A stretch of DNA of 64,000 nt from the NCBI GenBank assembly GCA_029959085.1, contig JARWIR010000061.1, forward strand, positions 2,232,001-2,296,000, written 5' to 3'. This document shows, piece by piece, positions 11,490 through 23,365 of the stretch. The notes beneath the pieces are model-generated. The model was not told the origin of the DNA, did not search any database, and was given only the letters and a program-made list of their open reading frames with translations. The DNA is from Nemophila menziesii. Taxonomy: Eukaryota > Streptophyta > Magnoliopsida > Boraginales > Hydrophyllaceae. Every line of letters starts with the position of its first letter. Position 1 is the stretch's first letter. A program made the translations under genes and the position numbers.

Positions 11490-12290
11490 AGAAGGTGGTA
11501 CCTTGTCATAAACATCTTTTATCATTCCTTTTATGAAGGAGAATCATTATCTATGTCCAATTTTTCTGTAATCTTGTTCAACACGTAGTTTACCCTCAGA
11601 TTTCCATCTAGCGGGAGTTATAATCGTACCTCAGTCTATTGACTTTATCCATCAATGTTACTGACCATGCTGGAGGTGTATGTATCTTATGATTTGTCAT
11701 TAAGATTTGAAGATGAACCTTGATCTTGGATTGGTGTCTTTGTTTTAGGCTTGACTGGTACCGTTTTTCTCCTATTAATTCTTCATAGTGGTTGTGTTGT
11801 TACCTCGAGATTTGGCTTCTTTGGAATTGGCCTATCAATATCGTTGGGCTTCTCTTTTGTTGCTCCAGGTAAATTCTTTTTCTTCCCGAAGATGTAACAC
11901 TTCCTCTTGTAATCCATAACATCTGTTATGTTAGTCATCATGTTTAATCCACAACTAAAGATGCTCCAAGTCTAGAATAAAGTTATGAAATATTGGTGTG
12001 GCTTGAGGTTGTTGCTTTGATGAAGGATTATCAAAGTAGAATAAGGAATTCTTTACTTGTGATGGAAGAAATCTTGTAAACTTGATGATAATTGGTGTTT
12101 TGTGGTGTTGTGTAATGGATTTGATGAAGATTATGTGTTTATGGAAGATGGAGGAAAGATTTGATGATGTTTTTGTGTTTGTTTGAAGGTTTGATCAAGC
12201 TTCAAGGTGTATCTATAGGGTTTGGTTTAAAATTCTCGTGTTAGGAATATTGGAAGAGGCTAGGTTTAAGTCTTGTAAGGTAAGAATCCA
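11490..12290 (-). pseudogene. element C: decayed ORF2 region
   Basis: Position and weak composition match ORF2 of A and B, which lie between the 3' hairpins and the palindrome island. No long frame survives and I could not align it residue by residue. It could equally be a replaced noncoding spacer. Confidence 0.3.
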
Positions 12291-12830
12291 AAAAGGAATC
12301 AAATTCTTCTCTTCAAACCGCCTCCATGCGGTGTAGAGCGTATGTCCTCCGGTGTACCACAGGTGACGTCATGCACCCATGGCCCAATTTTTCGCGTTTG
12401 ACGAAACGGTAGTGGCATGTGGACTCTCGACATTGGACCTGATTTTGTTGACCGTGGTAACGGTTTTCTTGTTTGCGTGGTGCACCGCCGACACCATGTG
12501 GTGTACCACAAGAAATTTTGTTTTGGATCGTGTCACGGTCTAGCGCGACATGACGACACGGTTTATTTTGCTAACTCTCGGCCATGAACCAAAATTCCCA
12601 AACCATGGTAACTGTTTTTAATGCTGTGGAGCACGGCGGTCTTCTTGTGGTGTACCGCACGAAGTCTTTGGATGACACCGTGGCACGGTAATGTGCATGT
12701 GTTGACACGGTTTTTGCCAAGTTGGGCGGGCACGTGTACCGAAATTCTCCTACCGGTGTCACGGTTTCTTAAGGTGCGGTGCACCACGGCTAGGGTACGG
12801 TGTACCGCACCAAACTGCTGATATGCATAA
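12291..12830. repeat. element C GC-rich palindrome island
   Basis: Repeats of GCGGTGTACC, GGTGTACCGC and GTGGCACGG in both orientations stand out from the AT-rich surroundings. GGTGCGGT (12773-12780) pairs with ACCGCACC (12804-12811). The island sits between gag-pol and the ORF2 region, as in the other elements. Confidence 0.65.
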
Positions 12831-13022
12831 TTTTCCTTCTTTTTGACCAAAAACTCATTTCCTACACATTAACACACTAAATTTCTCTCCTATTAGCTTG
12901 TAAACACATTAAAAATATACACTAGCTTAATATTATACACTACAAAACATAAAACTAACTAAAAATCAATTTAAACAAGGGATGTCTCCCAAGAGCACTT
13001 TTGTTTAATGTCTTTCAAAGTT

Positions 13023-16000
13023 AGACATGTTACCTCGGGTTAAGCGTGTTCTTGGAGATGTATCGTCTCCTCTCTTCCGAAATTCTCACTGTCATGGTAT
13101 AACTTTAAGCGATGAGCATTCACCAAGAAGGTCCATTTTCTCTGTTGTATGTTCAATTTCTATTGAGGTGCGACTTTCGTAACAATGTATGGTCCTCCCC
13201 AACGGGAATTAAGCTTACATGGGTAGTTCGAGAACCTTGAATTGTATAAGAGCACTTTCTGTCTTCTCTCGAACCTCTTTGGACGAATCCGGTTATCATG
13301 CCATCTTCTTGTTTTCTTCTTGTAGATACGTGAATTATCATAGGCATGAAAACAAAACTCATCTAACTCATTCAACTGCATCATACTTTGCTTACCCACT
13401 AAATCTATGTTCAAGTTTAGATCTTTAATAACCCAAAAATCACGGGATTCAATATCGATAGGAAGATGACAAGCTTTTCCATAGACCATGCGGCATGTAG
13501 ATTCCCAAACTGGTTTTTTGAATGTTGTTCTGTTATCCCAGAGAGCATCATTTAATTTTAATGACCAGACCTTCCTCTTTTTGTTTACGGTCTTCTCTAA
13601 GATAGATTTGATCTCTCGGTTAGGGACCTCAGCTTGACCGTCAGTTTGGGGATGATACCTTGTTGATGTGTAGTGTCTCACCCCCAACATACGAAGGCCA
13701 GCTGTCAACTAAAATTTATAAGGTGGGTTCCTTTATCATTAATGAGAACACGTGGCGTACCATGTCTTGAAAAAATATTTGAATTGAGAAACAAAATAAC
13801 TGTCTTGGCATCATTCTTTGGTGTTGCCATTGTTTCTACCCACTTTGATACATAGTCTACTACTAGCAAAATATAAATATTACTATGGGAAGAGATGAAA
13901 GGTCCATGAAATCTATACCTCATACATGAAAGATTTCTACTTCTAGCATGTTATTGAGTGGCATCTCATCTCTTTTCGATATGTTGCCAGTAAATTAATA
14001 TCTTTAACAAGTCTGGACAAACTGATGACAATCTTTATGTAAGGTGGGCCAATAGAATCCTAATTGAATAATTTTTGCACGGTTCTATCGCCCTTGAAGT
14101 GGCCACCATATGGTGAATCATGGCAACTTGCAATGATTTTTCTTGTTTCACCCTCATGGACACATCTTCTAATAACTTGGTCACTGTAAACTTTGAAGAG
14201 GTAGGGCTCATCCCAAAAGAATTTTCTTGCTCTATGGCTCAACCTCGTTCTTTGTTGTGGATTGAAAACTGTAGGGAACACACCACTCACTATGAGGTTA
14301 ACTATATCTTCGTACCAAGGAACAAACACATCTTTAATAGTAAAAAGTTGTTCCTCAGGGAATACCACTTTGATCGATTCCAGTCTTGTGTTGACATCAG
14401 AACCTTCGAGCCTGGATAAATGATCAGCTACTTGGTTCTCGCACCCTTTTTGGTCTTGAATATCTATGTCAAATTCTTGTAGCAATAATACCCATCTAAT
14501 GAGACGTGGCTTAGCGTTCTTTTTTTTCATAAGATACTTTATTGCTGAATGATTCGTTTATACGATAGTTTTCATTCCAAACAGATAGGAACGAAACTTA
14601 TCAAAAGCATATACTATATCTAACAATTCTTTCTCCGTCACTGTATAGTTCAATTAGGCAGCTGAAAAGGTCTTACTTGCATAATATATCATGTGAAAGA
14701 TCTTCTCTTTTCAGTGGCCTAACACAACTCCCATGGCGCGATCACTTGCATCACACATGATTCCGAACAGAGTGTTCCAATCTGGTGGTATGACAATTGG
14801 TGTGGAGATGAGTTTCTCTTCAATCGTAAAAATGCTTCAAGACATGTGTCATTAAAATTAAAGGGAGTATCCTTCCCAAGTAAAACACAAAGCGGTTCGA
14901 GATTTTGTAGAAATCTTTATTAAATATTTGATAAAATCCTACGTGACCCAAGACTTCTAACACCTTTAACAGAGACATGAGGTGGTAAAGTTTTTATAAC
15001 TTCAGTTTTAGCACGATTAACCTCCATTCCTTCACTCGAAACTTTATGTCCCAACACAATTCCTTCTCTAACCATGAAGTGGCATTTTTCTTAATTATGA
15101 ATAAGATCTGCTTCATTACATTGCAGAAGTATATTTTCAAGATTGTTGAGGCACTCATCAAAACTATCTCCAAATATCGAAAAGTCATCCATAAGAACTT
15201 CTAAGAATTTAGCAATCATTTCCCAAAATATAGCCATCATACACCTCTGGAATGTGGCAGGTGCATTGCATAACCCAAATGACATCCTTCTATAAGCAAT
15301 GGTGCCAAACGGGCAAGTGAAAGTTGTTTTGTGTTGATCTGCCGAATCTACACAAATCTGATTATAGCCTGAATATCCGTCAAGGAAGTAGTAATACTCT
15401 ATCCCTGCAATATTGTCTAACATTTGATCGATGAGCGGTAAAGGGAGGTGATATTTCTACGTGGCTATGTTGAGCTTGCAGTAATCCATGCATACTCTCC
15501 ACCCCACAACTATTCTTGATGGAATGACTTTGTTTTTTTCATTAAGGATGTCAGTGATACCTCCTTTCTCTGGAACACATTGCACTGGACTAACCCACTT
15601 ACTACTCGAAATTGGGAAAATAATACCCATATCTAGTAACTTGATCAACTCTTTTCTTACCACCTCCTTCATTGTTGGCATAAGTCTTCTTATCCCATCT
15701 ACAGAACGCCCTCCTTCATCTTCAAAAATGATTTTGTGTTGGAAAATGGTAGGAATAATCCCATTTATATCGCCTATAGTCCACCCAATTTCCTCTTTGT
15801 TAGCTCGAAGCACACGTAGTAGCTTATCTTCTTGAGGACCTGAAAGGTTAGCATAAATAATAACGAGCAAAGTTTTGTTGATACCTAAATATGCATAACG
15901 CAAATGAGCAGGAAGCAGTTTTTCCTCAAGAACAGGAGGACATATTATAGATGGTTTCTTCATTGGTTCAATGTCTCCTACCTCTCGGAGTTGTTCACAA

Positions 16001-18006
16001 ATTCTTTCTTTTGGTCTACCGTCATCTGAATCAAGAGTAGCAACTTCTTCGGCTAAACCGTCATATATATCTAGGGATTCAAGTGCTAAGGCTGCTGTTA
16101 GATTGTCATCGAAGCTTTATTCAATGAAAACTTCTTGCGTAATTTTTCTCATAACATCTATTTTAAAGCATTTGTCTTTCGTATCTGGATATTTCATAGC
16201 CTTGAACACATGGAATCGTACTTGTTCATCTTTGACCCTCATGATCAATTCACCATTCTCAACATCTATTAGTGTATGCCTCGTGGCTAAGAATGGTCTA
16301 CCAATATTATGGGGACATTTTTATCCGCGTCGTTGTCAAAATTAATAAAATCATAAGGAAATATAAAACTACCAGCTTTAACTAAAACATCTTCAATTTT
16401 ACCTACTGGTTGGAAGAGGGAGCGATCTGCCATTTGTAATACCACTGAAGTAGGTACCTCTCCTATGTTGAGCTTCTCGAACAGGGACTTTGGCATGAGA
16501 TTGATACTCGTGCCTATATCACATAAAGCTTTACATGTTCATCTTTCGCCAATGGCAATAGGAATTATGAAACTTATGGGATCTTGTGACTTTGATGGCA
16601 AATTGCTTTAACATATAGCACTACACTCCTCAGGTAAACCAATCAATTCCAAAGTTTCTAAACATCGTTTGTTAGACATAATGTCCTTCATGAATTAAAG
16701 ATATTTTGGCATTCTCTTGAGAGCTTCTACAAACGGTATGTTGGTATCTAATTTTCTCACCATGTTATTCTTTTTCATTATTCTTGTTTTTGACACGTGA
16801 TGGGAAGGGTGGAAGAGGACGTATGTTGTTTACCAATAAGATTTTCTTCTTTTCTGGTGGCATCTCTGTAAGGACACTCATTGGTTCAATTACCTCTTCA
16901 ATTTTATCTTCAACTGTTTCTTCAACCACCTCTTCAGGAATCAGGGTTGGTTCTTTTGGTTGTTATGTTTCTTCTACTCTAGGTGGAGGTAATTTCTTTC
17001 CACTTCTTGATTTAACTGCATGACAAGCATCATCTTGAGGGTTTATAGCATCACTTAAAAGTTTCTATTTTGGCCTGTTTTGTATGGAACTAGCGATTTG
17101 TGATAGTGTATCCTTGAGTTCTTTAATAACACTCTCTTGTTCTTTAAATCTTTGTTGACTCGTCTTCATGTTTTCCTTCAGAGTATCCATGATTTTTTCT
17201 AGACTTTAGTCCAAGCTGTTACTTGAAGGTTGCGGTGAAGGTTGACCATAGTATCTTGTTGCGTTGAATATGAATTGTAATTGATAATAATCTTCATACT
17301 TTGGAAATTTTTGATAGATTGGCTGTGTTAGAGCTTGATAATACTGATTTTGAGGTCGCGTTGGATAATAGTTACCTTGATTTTTTACCCAATTTTGATT
17401 CTATGGGGAATAATAATTAGCGTGATTTCCGAAAGGATGATAATTACCATTCAAGTAATCGTTTCTTTGATGAGATACGAAGGAAATCGAAGCTGAATTG
17501 TTAATGCATGTCTCCCACGAATGAATACTTTCTTCACAACCAGGGCATGGAGGTATTGTGTAAATTTGATTTACCTAAGCTACGAAACTGCTCTCTAAAC
17601 GTGATTGTTCTTGTAATTCTTTGAGCTTTTGGCTTAGTTATTCGATCCTGAATGCTTCTAAGGTATCTTCTTTTTCCTTTTCTAATTCTAACGACCAACT
17701 TCTTTCAGTTTCAATAACTCTTTCCATGATGATATGGGCATTCTCTGGATCTAATAACACAAAACTTTAGTCTCCAAGATTATATACCTTTGCCTAGGAC
17801 TCGCCGTTGATTCCTCCATAAAACATGGTCAATTGATATTCGGGCGAGGAGACGTGGAATGGACACCTAGCTTTCTAATCGTTAAAATGTAACCATGCTT
17901 CACCAACACTTTCCCCTTCTTGCGTAAATTGTTCTAACTCCTATATAACTTTTAAGCATCTACGAAGCGGATAGAATTGATCTAGAAATTTTTCTTGGAG
18001 TTTATC
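13023..18006 (-). pseudogene. element C gag-pol, 3' part, broken
   Basis: The broken frame read leftwards carries the gag C-terminal region (17500-18006), then protease (16287-16496, LQMADRSL). RT motifs follow (15091-15963: [30 protein letters not shown]). RNase H and the integrase zinc region come next (14060-14530: [18 protein letters not shown]), then the integrase core (13705-13923: VLINDKGTH) and the Glu motif with C-terminus (13160-13708: [23 protein letters not shown]). At least six changes of frame or stops separate these blocks. Gene order and motifs match the intact pol of A, so this is the same Athila-type lineage. The end at 18006 is the insertion point of element B. Confidence 0.85.
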
Positions 18007-19534
18007 TGGTGTCGCCTAGGGTGTGATAAAAATAAGATCAATTTAAGTATGGAAAACTATGCACTCTCACCCTAGACAGGCACAGTACTGCAAGTATTAC
18101 AGGACGTATGCAAGTTTTAATGATAAATAAAGTTCGTTCTCAAGGACTTAAGTGTGTTAATCGCGTAGGAAATAATGACGAGTAAAAGTAAATAATAAAA
18201 AGACAATAAATTAAAGCAAATAGATTTCGAAATTATGAATTAAAACTAAGAAAATAAAGACAATAAAGTAAAAGATTAAGAATATGAGATGAGAAGTATA
18301 GCTTAGGTTTTGCTAGTATGCACTAATCCTTCTCATTTCTATCTATAAATCTAGTTAATAAGAGAGAATATTAGCTCTTGGTAATACTTAGTCAGGATTC
18401 TAAATTCCCCAAGCTTAGACCTTGAGAGCGACTAAGGGGGCTACGTCACAACCAAGAAGTGATTTCAAATAGGGTTATCAAACGCCACTAAGGCCCTAAG
18501 CAAATACTACAATCTTGGTGATACGGTGGTTAAAACAAACCCTAATGACTATCTAGTTAGAAGTATGTTTTGTCAGAATTTCTATCGACACTAGACATTA
18601 TGTGGTGGTTCAATAGTTAAACACCCTGTCAAGGAGACCATCTAACTACTCTTAAAACAATCCTAAAGTGATCAGTTCTAGGAAAGACATTAAATCAAAA
18701 CACATAAGCAAATATAAAGTAAGAAGCTAATATCAGATTAACACATATAATTCCCAAAGAAACTAAGATAGAAGAATTAGAATTCATAGATTATACATAT
18801 GCAAAACCCAAGCTATGGGGAGTTTAGTTCATACCTGAAGGAAATAAACTAAAAGAAATAACAAAAGACATCATCTTGCTCTCTACAATAAACTGGAAGA
18901 ATAAAACTCTAAGAACTAATTACTATGAGGAAAGGATGATGTACAAGTGATATATGGGTGTATTTATAGGTGTTTAGAAGACCTAATTCGTTTTCTTGAG
19001 GAAGAGTTAAGGTAATGGAGTTCTAGCCCAACTCAAATTCGTATGGAAATAAAGATAAACACTGCTGCGCTGTTTTGAGTGTATCTTCTTCGTTATTGGT
19101 CGGATTTTGCTCCATAAGATACCAAAAGAATCGCAACAGAATTATCTAGGCCCTGTAGAAGGAAATCATCAGATTCGGCCTATTTCTTAGTTAAAACGCC
19201 TATCTTTGGACGTGTATGCAGAATCCCAGATTTAGGCAGCTTTTCCTTTTCCATCTTTTTAGCAATTGTTTCCTTATCTCCAATTACCATGCAAATCTCT
19301 TTCCATAAGTTGTTGTCTTTGACTTGGACTCTAATTAAGCTCCATAATTATCTTTAAAGCTACACACTAAATAAACAATTAAACCTAATATGCTCTAAAA
19401 ATAATAATTCTACAAATCAAGACTCAAAACAGGAAAGTGCACTAAAACTCAAGAAAATCGACATTATTGACTTCTAAATCACTTAAAATGATGTCTCATA
19501 CTAACATTAATCTATCACAAATGAGGAGACATCA
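18007..19534 (-). repeat. element B 3' LTR
   Basis: On the plus strand it starts TGGTGTCGCC and ends GAGACATCA, so the minus strand runs TG...CA. A TATAAATA box lies at 18961-18968 (minus). The 46-bp terminal inverted repeat occupies 19489-19534. Confidence 0.92.
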
Positions 19535-19570
19535 AGACCCCCAACTCAAAGTTGTATCGTCCCGATACAA
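19535..19570 (-). promoter_or_regulatory. element B polypurine tract and preceding hairpin
   Basis: Minus strand: TTGTATCG, loop GGA, CGATACAA (19570-19552, perfect 8 bp), then 17 nt containing GAGTTGGGGGT, then the 3' LTR. The tract is where plus-strand DNA synthesis is expected to start. Confidence 0.8.
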
Positions 19571-21113
19571 TAAAGATAAAAACAAAGGGAAGTCTAGAAA
19601 TACACTCTTATAAAATTCTCAAAACAAGGGGAAAAGCATAGCAGAATATACAGAATAAACCTAAAGCACATAACTCAGAAAATTTCATGCAATAATATTC
19701 ATAAACTACATACCTGTACACTTCTCATATCCACAGTCAACACGGCTTGAATTCAAGATCAGATTAGTTTCGCAATGTAAGAAGGATTGGGACTTTACTC
19801 AGTTCCCCAAGAGAGCTATAGATTGTTCATCAAACCTCACTAGTATCCAAGGATCCACTTAACTAATCTCTAATGGCTCAATCACTTCTCAATTACATAG
19901 CAAAGAATCAAAAGGTCTTTAAGGTTGTAATGTAGGCTTAGGGACGGTATGATCATATATTTGGATAATTTGGAGTGAGCTTTTGGCTCTCTCCTCACTA
20001 GCCATCAACGAATCGCCCTAGAGCTTGAGTTACTCTCCTAAAACGTTTCTCACTCAACCCCATGAATTCCTTGATGCACAATTTAGCATCCCCAATAACC
20101 CAATTAAAGCTTAAGATGTTCACATAAAAATCCACTTTGCCGGTCCGAATATATATTTTCTTTTCTTTTCAAATCAATTTTCTTTTATAGCTATGACTCT
20201 CTTTTTAATGTTGAGATATCATGCTAATTTATCATATATATATTTTTTCTTTTTAATGCCCTTGTTGGCAAAATTAGCTCGAAACTTCTTTTTCATTCAC
20301 TATTACCCCGGCAAAGGGTTACAATACAATTTTGTGAAACATCATCAATATAAAGCACAAAGCACAATAAATAAGCTCAAAAATCCCAACAAAATAACAA
20401 TTCCCATAATGGTGGACCCACCACCCCAAACTCAAGCTCTAAAACAACTGTCTATGCATCGCGATTCGAGTGCGGGTCATATGGAAAAGTCCTAAAATCT
20501 AAAGGATATGGCTTATAACGTGTTTCAATAAAAGGCTTTAGAAAGGCTAGAAGGGGCTGAGAAGGATATAGCATATAAAATCAAAATCACAAGGTGAGAA
20601 GGTATAAAAAGGCTTGAAGGGCTTCAAAATATGAAAGAACCGCCTTAATCACTTTCTACACTATTTAATTTCGAAAATTTCTTACCTTTAGCACTTTCAT
20701 CAAATGGTTTTTCAACTAGCTTGGATCTCACGGCCTACACACTTCTCAAGGTTCCCTGAGATCGAACATACTTTCTATCGCATTGCTCACTAATCTTTTC
20801 TTTACTATCAATGTGTGTTTTCCTGCAAATACTCAAAGCATACAAATACATAGCTCATAAACATATCACTTACTATCATCAATCTACTGAGCTTATGCTT
20901 CCAAGCTATTAAACACACTCTACATCTAATTCCCATGTATCAAAAATTTTAATTTCACCCAAAACCAGAAAAATGGCGATGAGAGACAACGAATCCCCAC
21001 ACCCCCAACTCAAAAATGAGCTGTGTCCCCACGAATCGAAAAAGACTCGAAAAACAGAAATTAAAATTAGCAGATAGACATATTTAAGGAAGAAAGAGAA
21101 CATAATCTCGAGG
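19571..21113 (-). other. element B 3' noncoding region with conserved signals
   Basis: Holds the 24-nt conserved hairpin (19974-19999) and the long-range stem arms CCGGCAAAG (minus, 20143-20135) and CTTTGCCGG (minus, 20316-20308), which match perfectly. A GAGTTTGGGGT copy lies near 20423, and a GAGTTGGGGGT copy near 21000 stands beside the decayed GGGA-loop hairpin. The order is the same as in A. Confidence 0.7.
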
Positions 21114-22310
21114 CTATTGCCTCGCATCATTGATATCCAAGGTTGGAATTGCTGGACCTTTCGTTAATTGCTCAAGGAGTTTCATGATGTGCACTTGATT
21201 AGTGTTGATTCGTGCCACATCATTGACTAAGGAAGTTTGAGCTACTTCGAATTTCGTTAAACGCTCCTCCATCTTCTCTTGCCAAGTTTCCTCCTTTTCT
21301 TCCTTCGAGACTTGTGTAGAACCCGCTCTTCGAAGAATTTCCTTGATCCAAGCATTATCAATATAACTCATTTTAAACTCGAGTTTCTCTTCTTCACCCA
21401 ATACTACATTCGCTTTTCGCACAAGACACGTGATCATAGTTGGAAATTTAACATTATAAACTGATTTAGGAGAGACCGAAAATCGTATCACCTCCTCATA
21501 GATCAACTGTGCCACATCAACTTCTTCTCCTCTCAAAATACAGTCCAACAGTAGAGCGTACTTCATAGTCACATCCAAAGTTCGTGTGTTCCCAAAGATA
21601 TTAGGGACAAGGAAATTGTGCCAAATTCACGCATCTGCTTGAAGATATTTGTAAGGCCAAGGTGCCTTCAATTCTCCCTTATGTGATTGCACTTTCTCTT
21701 TGTCTAAAACATGCTCAAAAAGTAATTCCTCATCAAAGACTTTTCGCTTAGCAACTGCTTCTTCAAATTTGCAAAAACCTTTCAGTTTCTTAAACTTGAA
21801 GTGGTTCCTAATCTCCTCAACTGTGAAAGGAACTAACTTTCCTCTAATCGGAACACCATTACTATCTCGGCTAAAGAGGCCTAAATAGAACTCCAAAACC
21901 AATTCATGACATAATTCAGAACGTCTTACCATGAACGTAGACCAACCCAATTTATCACCAAGCTCTAAGAATCTCGCGTATTCTCCATCTCTAATTTCTT
22001 CCTTGAATACTTTCTCATAAGCAAAAGGTAGTTCTTTTAACTGTTTCTCTGCAGAAGTCTTCAGAGCTCTTGAAGTATCCACTTTCTCTATAGGTATAAG
22101 ATCTTGTTGAGGTAGTGTTCTCTCCTTTGCATAATAATAAAGCTTTTTACCATTACTATCATACAAAGGTTTCCCACTCTTCTTCACTTTATCTTTACCC
22201 TTTGATTTAGAACTAGCACCTTTGTCATTTGATTTCTTCTTGTTTAAATCCAATCCCTTGTTACTCTTCATCTCCCTCTTGTTAGCTAAGATTGTTGTTC
22301 TATTAGTCAT
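21114..22310 (-). pseudogene. element B ORF2, coiled-coil protein, one in-frame stop
   Basis: One frame of 399 codons starts with ATG at 22310 (MTNRT, the same start as ORF2 of A) and is broken only by a TGA at 21627-21629. The N-terminus is Lys/Ser-rich. The middle carries LVLEFYLGLFSRD and GKLVPFTVEEIRNHF, aligned with FVREFYEGLATSHD and KKVVPFSIERIRKSL of A. This resembles the putative plant transposon protein domain (PF20167 type). The end is an amphipathic coiled coil (MEERLTKFEVAQTSL). No signal peptide or membrane segment is seen. A GAGTTGGGGGT motif lies 9 nt before the start codon (22320-22330). Confidence 0.75.
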
Positions 22311-22739
22311 CCTTAATTAACCCCCAACTCAAAGCTTTAGCAACCCTGGAAATTTAAACTCTTGAATTAATGGTTGAACAAGCTTGATTTGGCTTAGGAA
22401 ATATGAATTGATGATTAATTTTTATGTGGGTGAGGTGGATTTGTAATGGGTTGGCTTAGATTTAATAAATTGTTGGATGAATTTTTGAAATTTGGCTCTT
22501 TGATTCTTCAATTTGAATGGATTTGGTGAAGATTGGGTGTTTGATTCTCTCTTGTAATGATGTGGAGAGAAGGTTTGATGTGTTTTTCTTGATGATTGGG
22601 TAGTGTTTTGGTGATTGGTGATTGGTGAAGGTTTTGATGAGCTTCAATGGAGTTAGGAGAGTTTTGGATAAGAAAAAGAGGGTTTGGGTTTATAAAATTC
22701 GGAACTAAAAGCTTAATACCTCCTTTATACACAAATCCC

Positions 22740-23150
22740 GTAACTTTCTCTCTCTCTGACGGCGCTGCGGACTACCCCTGCGGACCATGGGGTGTACCGC
22801 AGGGTAGTCCGCGACATCTGATGCTCGAAATTTTTTGCTCACTGGTTTGGACCCGTGGTAGGACCCCGTGGCACGTGTTTCTGGGCTGCGGACTAGGGTC
22901 CGGTGTACCGGAGGGTACACCGCGCCTTCTGTAGCTAACTCCGTCAAAATACCCGTGGCACCTACCCCGTGGCACGCGTTTTTGAGGTGCGGACCATGGT
23001 GCGGTGCAGGGGGGTAGTCCGCGGTCAACTTTTTCTTGTTTCTGGATCAAACCCGCGGTGCAACCCGTGGCACGTGTTTTGACCTCGCGGACCAGGGCAC
23101 GGACCATGGGGTAGTCCGTGGGGGTAGTTCGCGGGGTGCATTCCTTTGGT
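22740..23150. repeat. element B GC-rich palindrome island
   Basis: A hairpin with arms at 22767-22783 (GCGGACTACC...) and 22797-22812 (...GGTAGTCCGC), one unpaired C and a 13-nt loop. More partial copies follow: TGCGGAC, GGTGTACCGGAGGG, GGTAGTCCGCGG, and repeated CCCGTGGCACG. It sits between the integrase-tail stop and the ORF2 start. Confidence 0.75.
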
Positions 23151-23365
23151 CCAAAAATTTTCCTCGCGTTCCCTAACTCGATTTCTCCAATTCCTACACA
23201 CCAAAAACACTAATACCTTCCTCAAACTTGCATTATCAACTAAAAACAACTAAAATAAACTTAAACTAAAAACGTAAAAGACATGAAAACATAAAAAAAA
23301 CTACGGGTTGTCTCCCGTACAGCACTTTTGTTTTACGTCTTTCAAAGTTAGACGTGTTGCCTCTG

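Noticed and set aside
22705..23249. Open frames over the B palindrome island
   Set aside because: Overlapping frames on both strands from GC-rich repeats; no domain.
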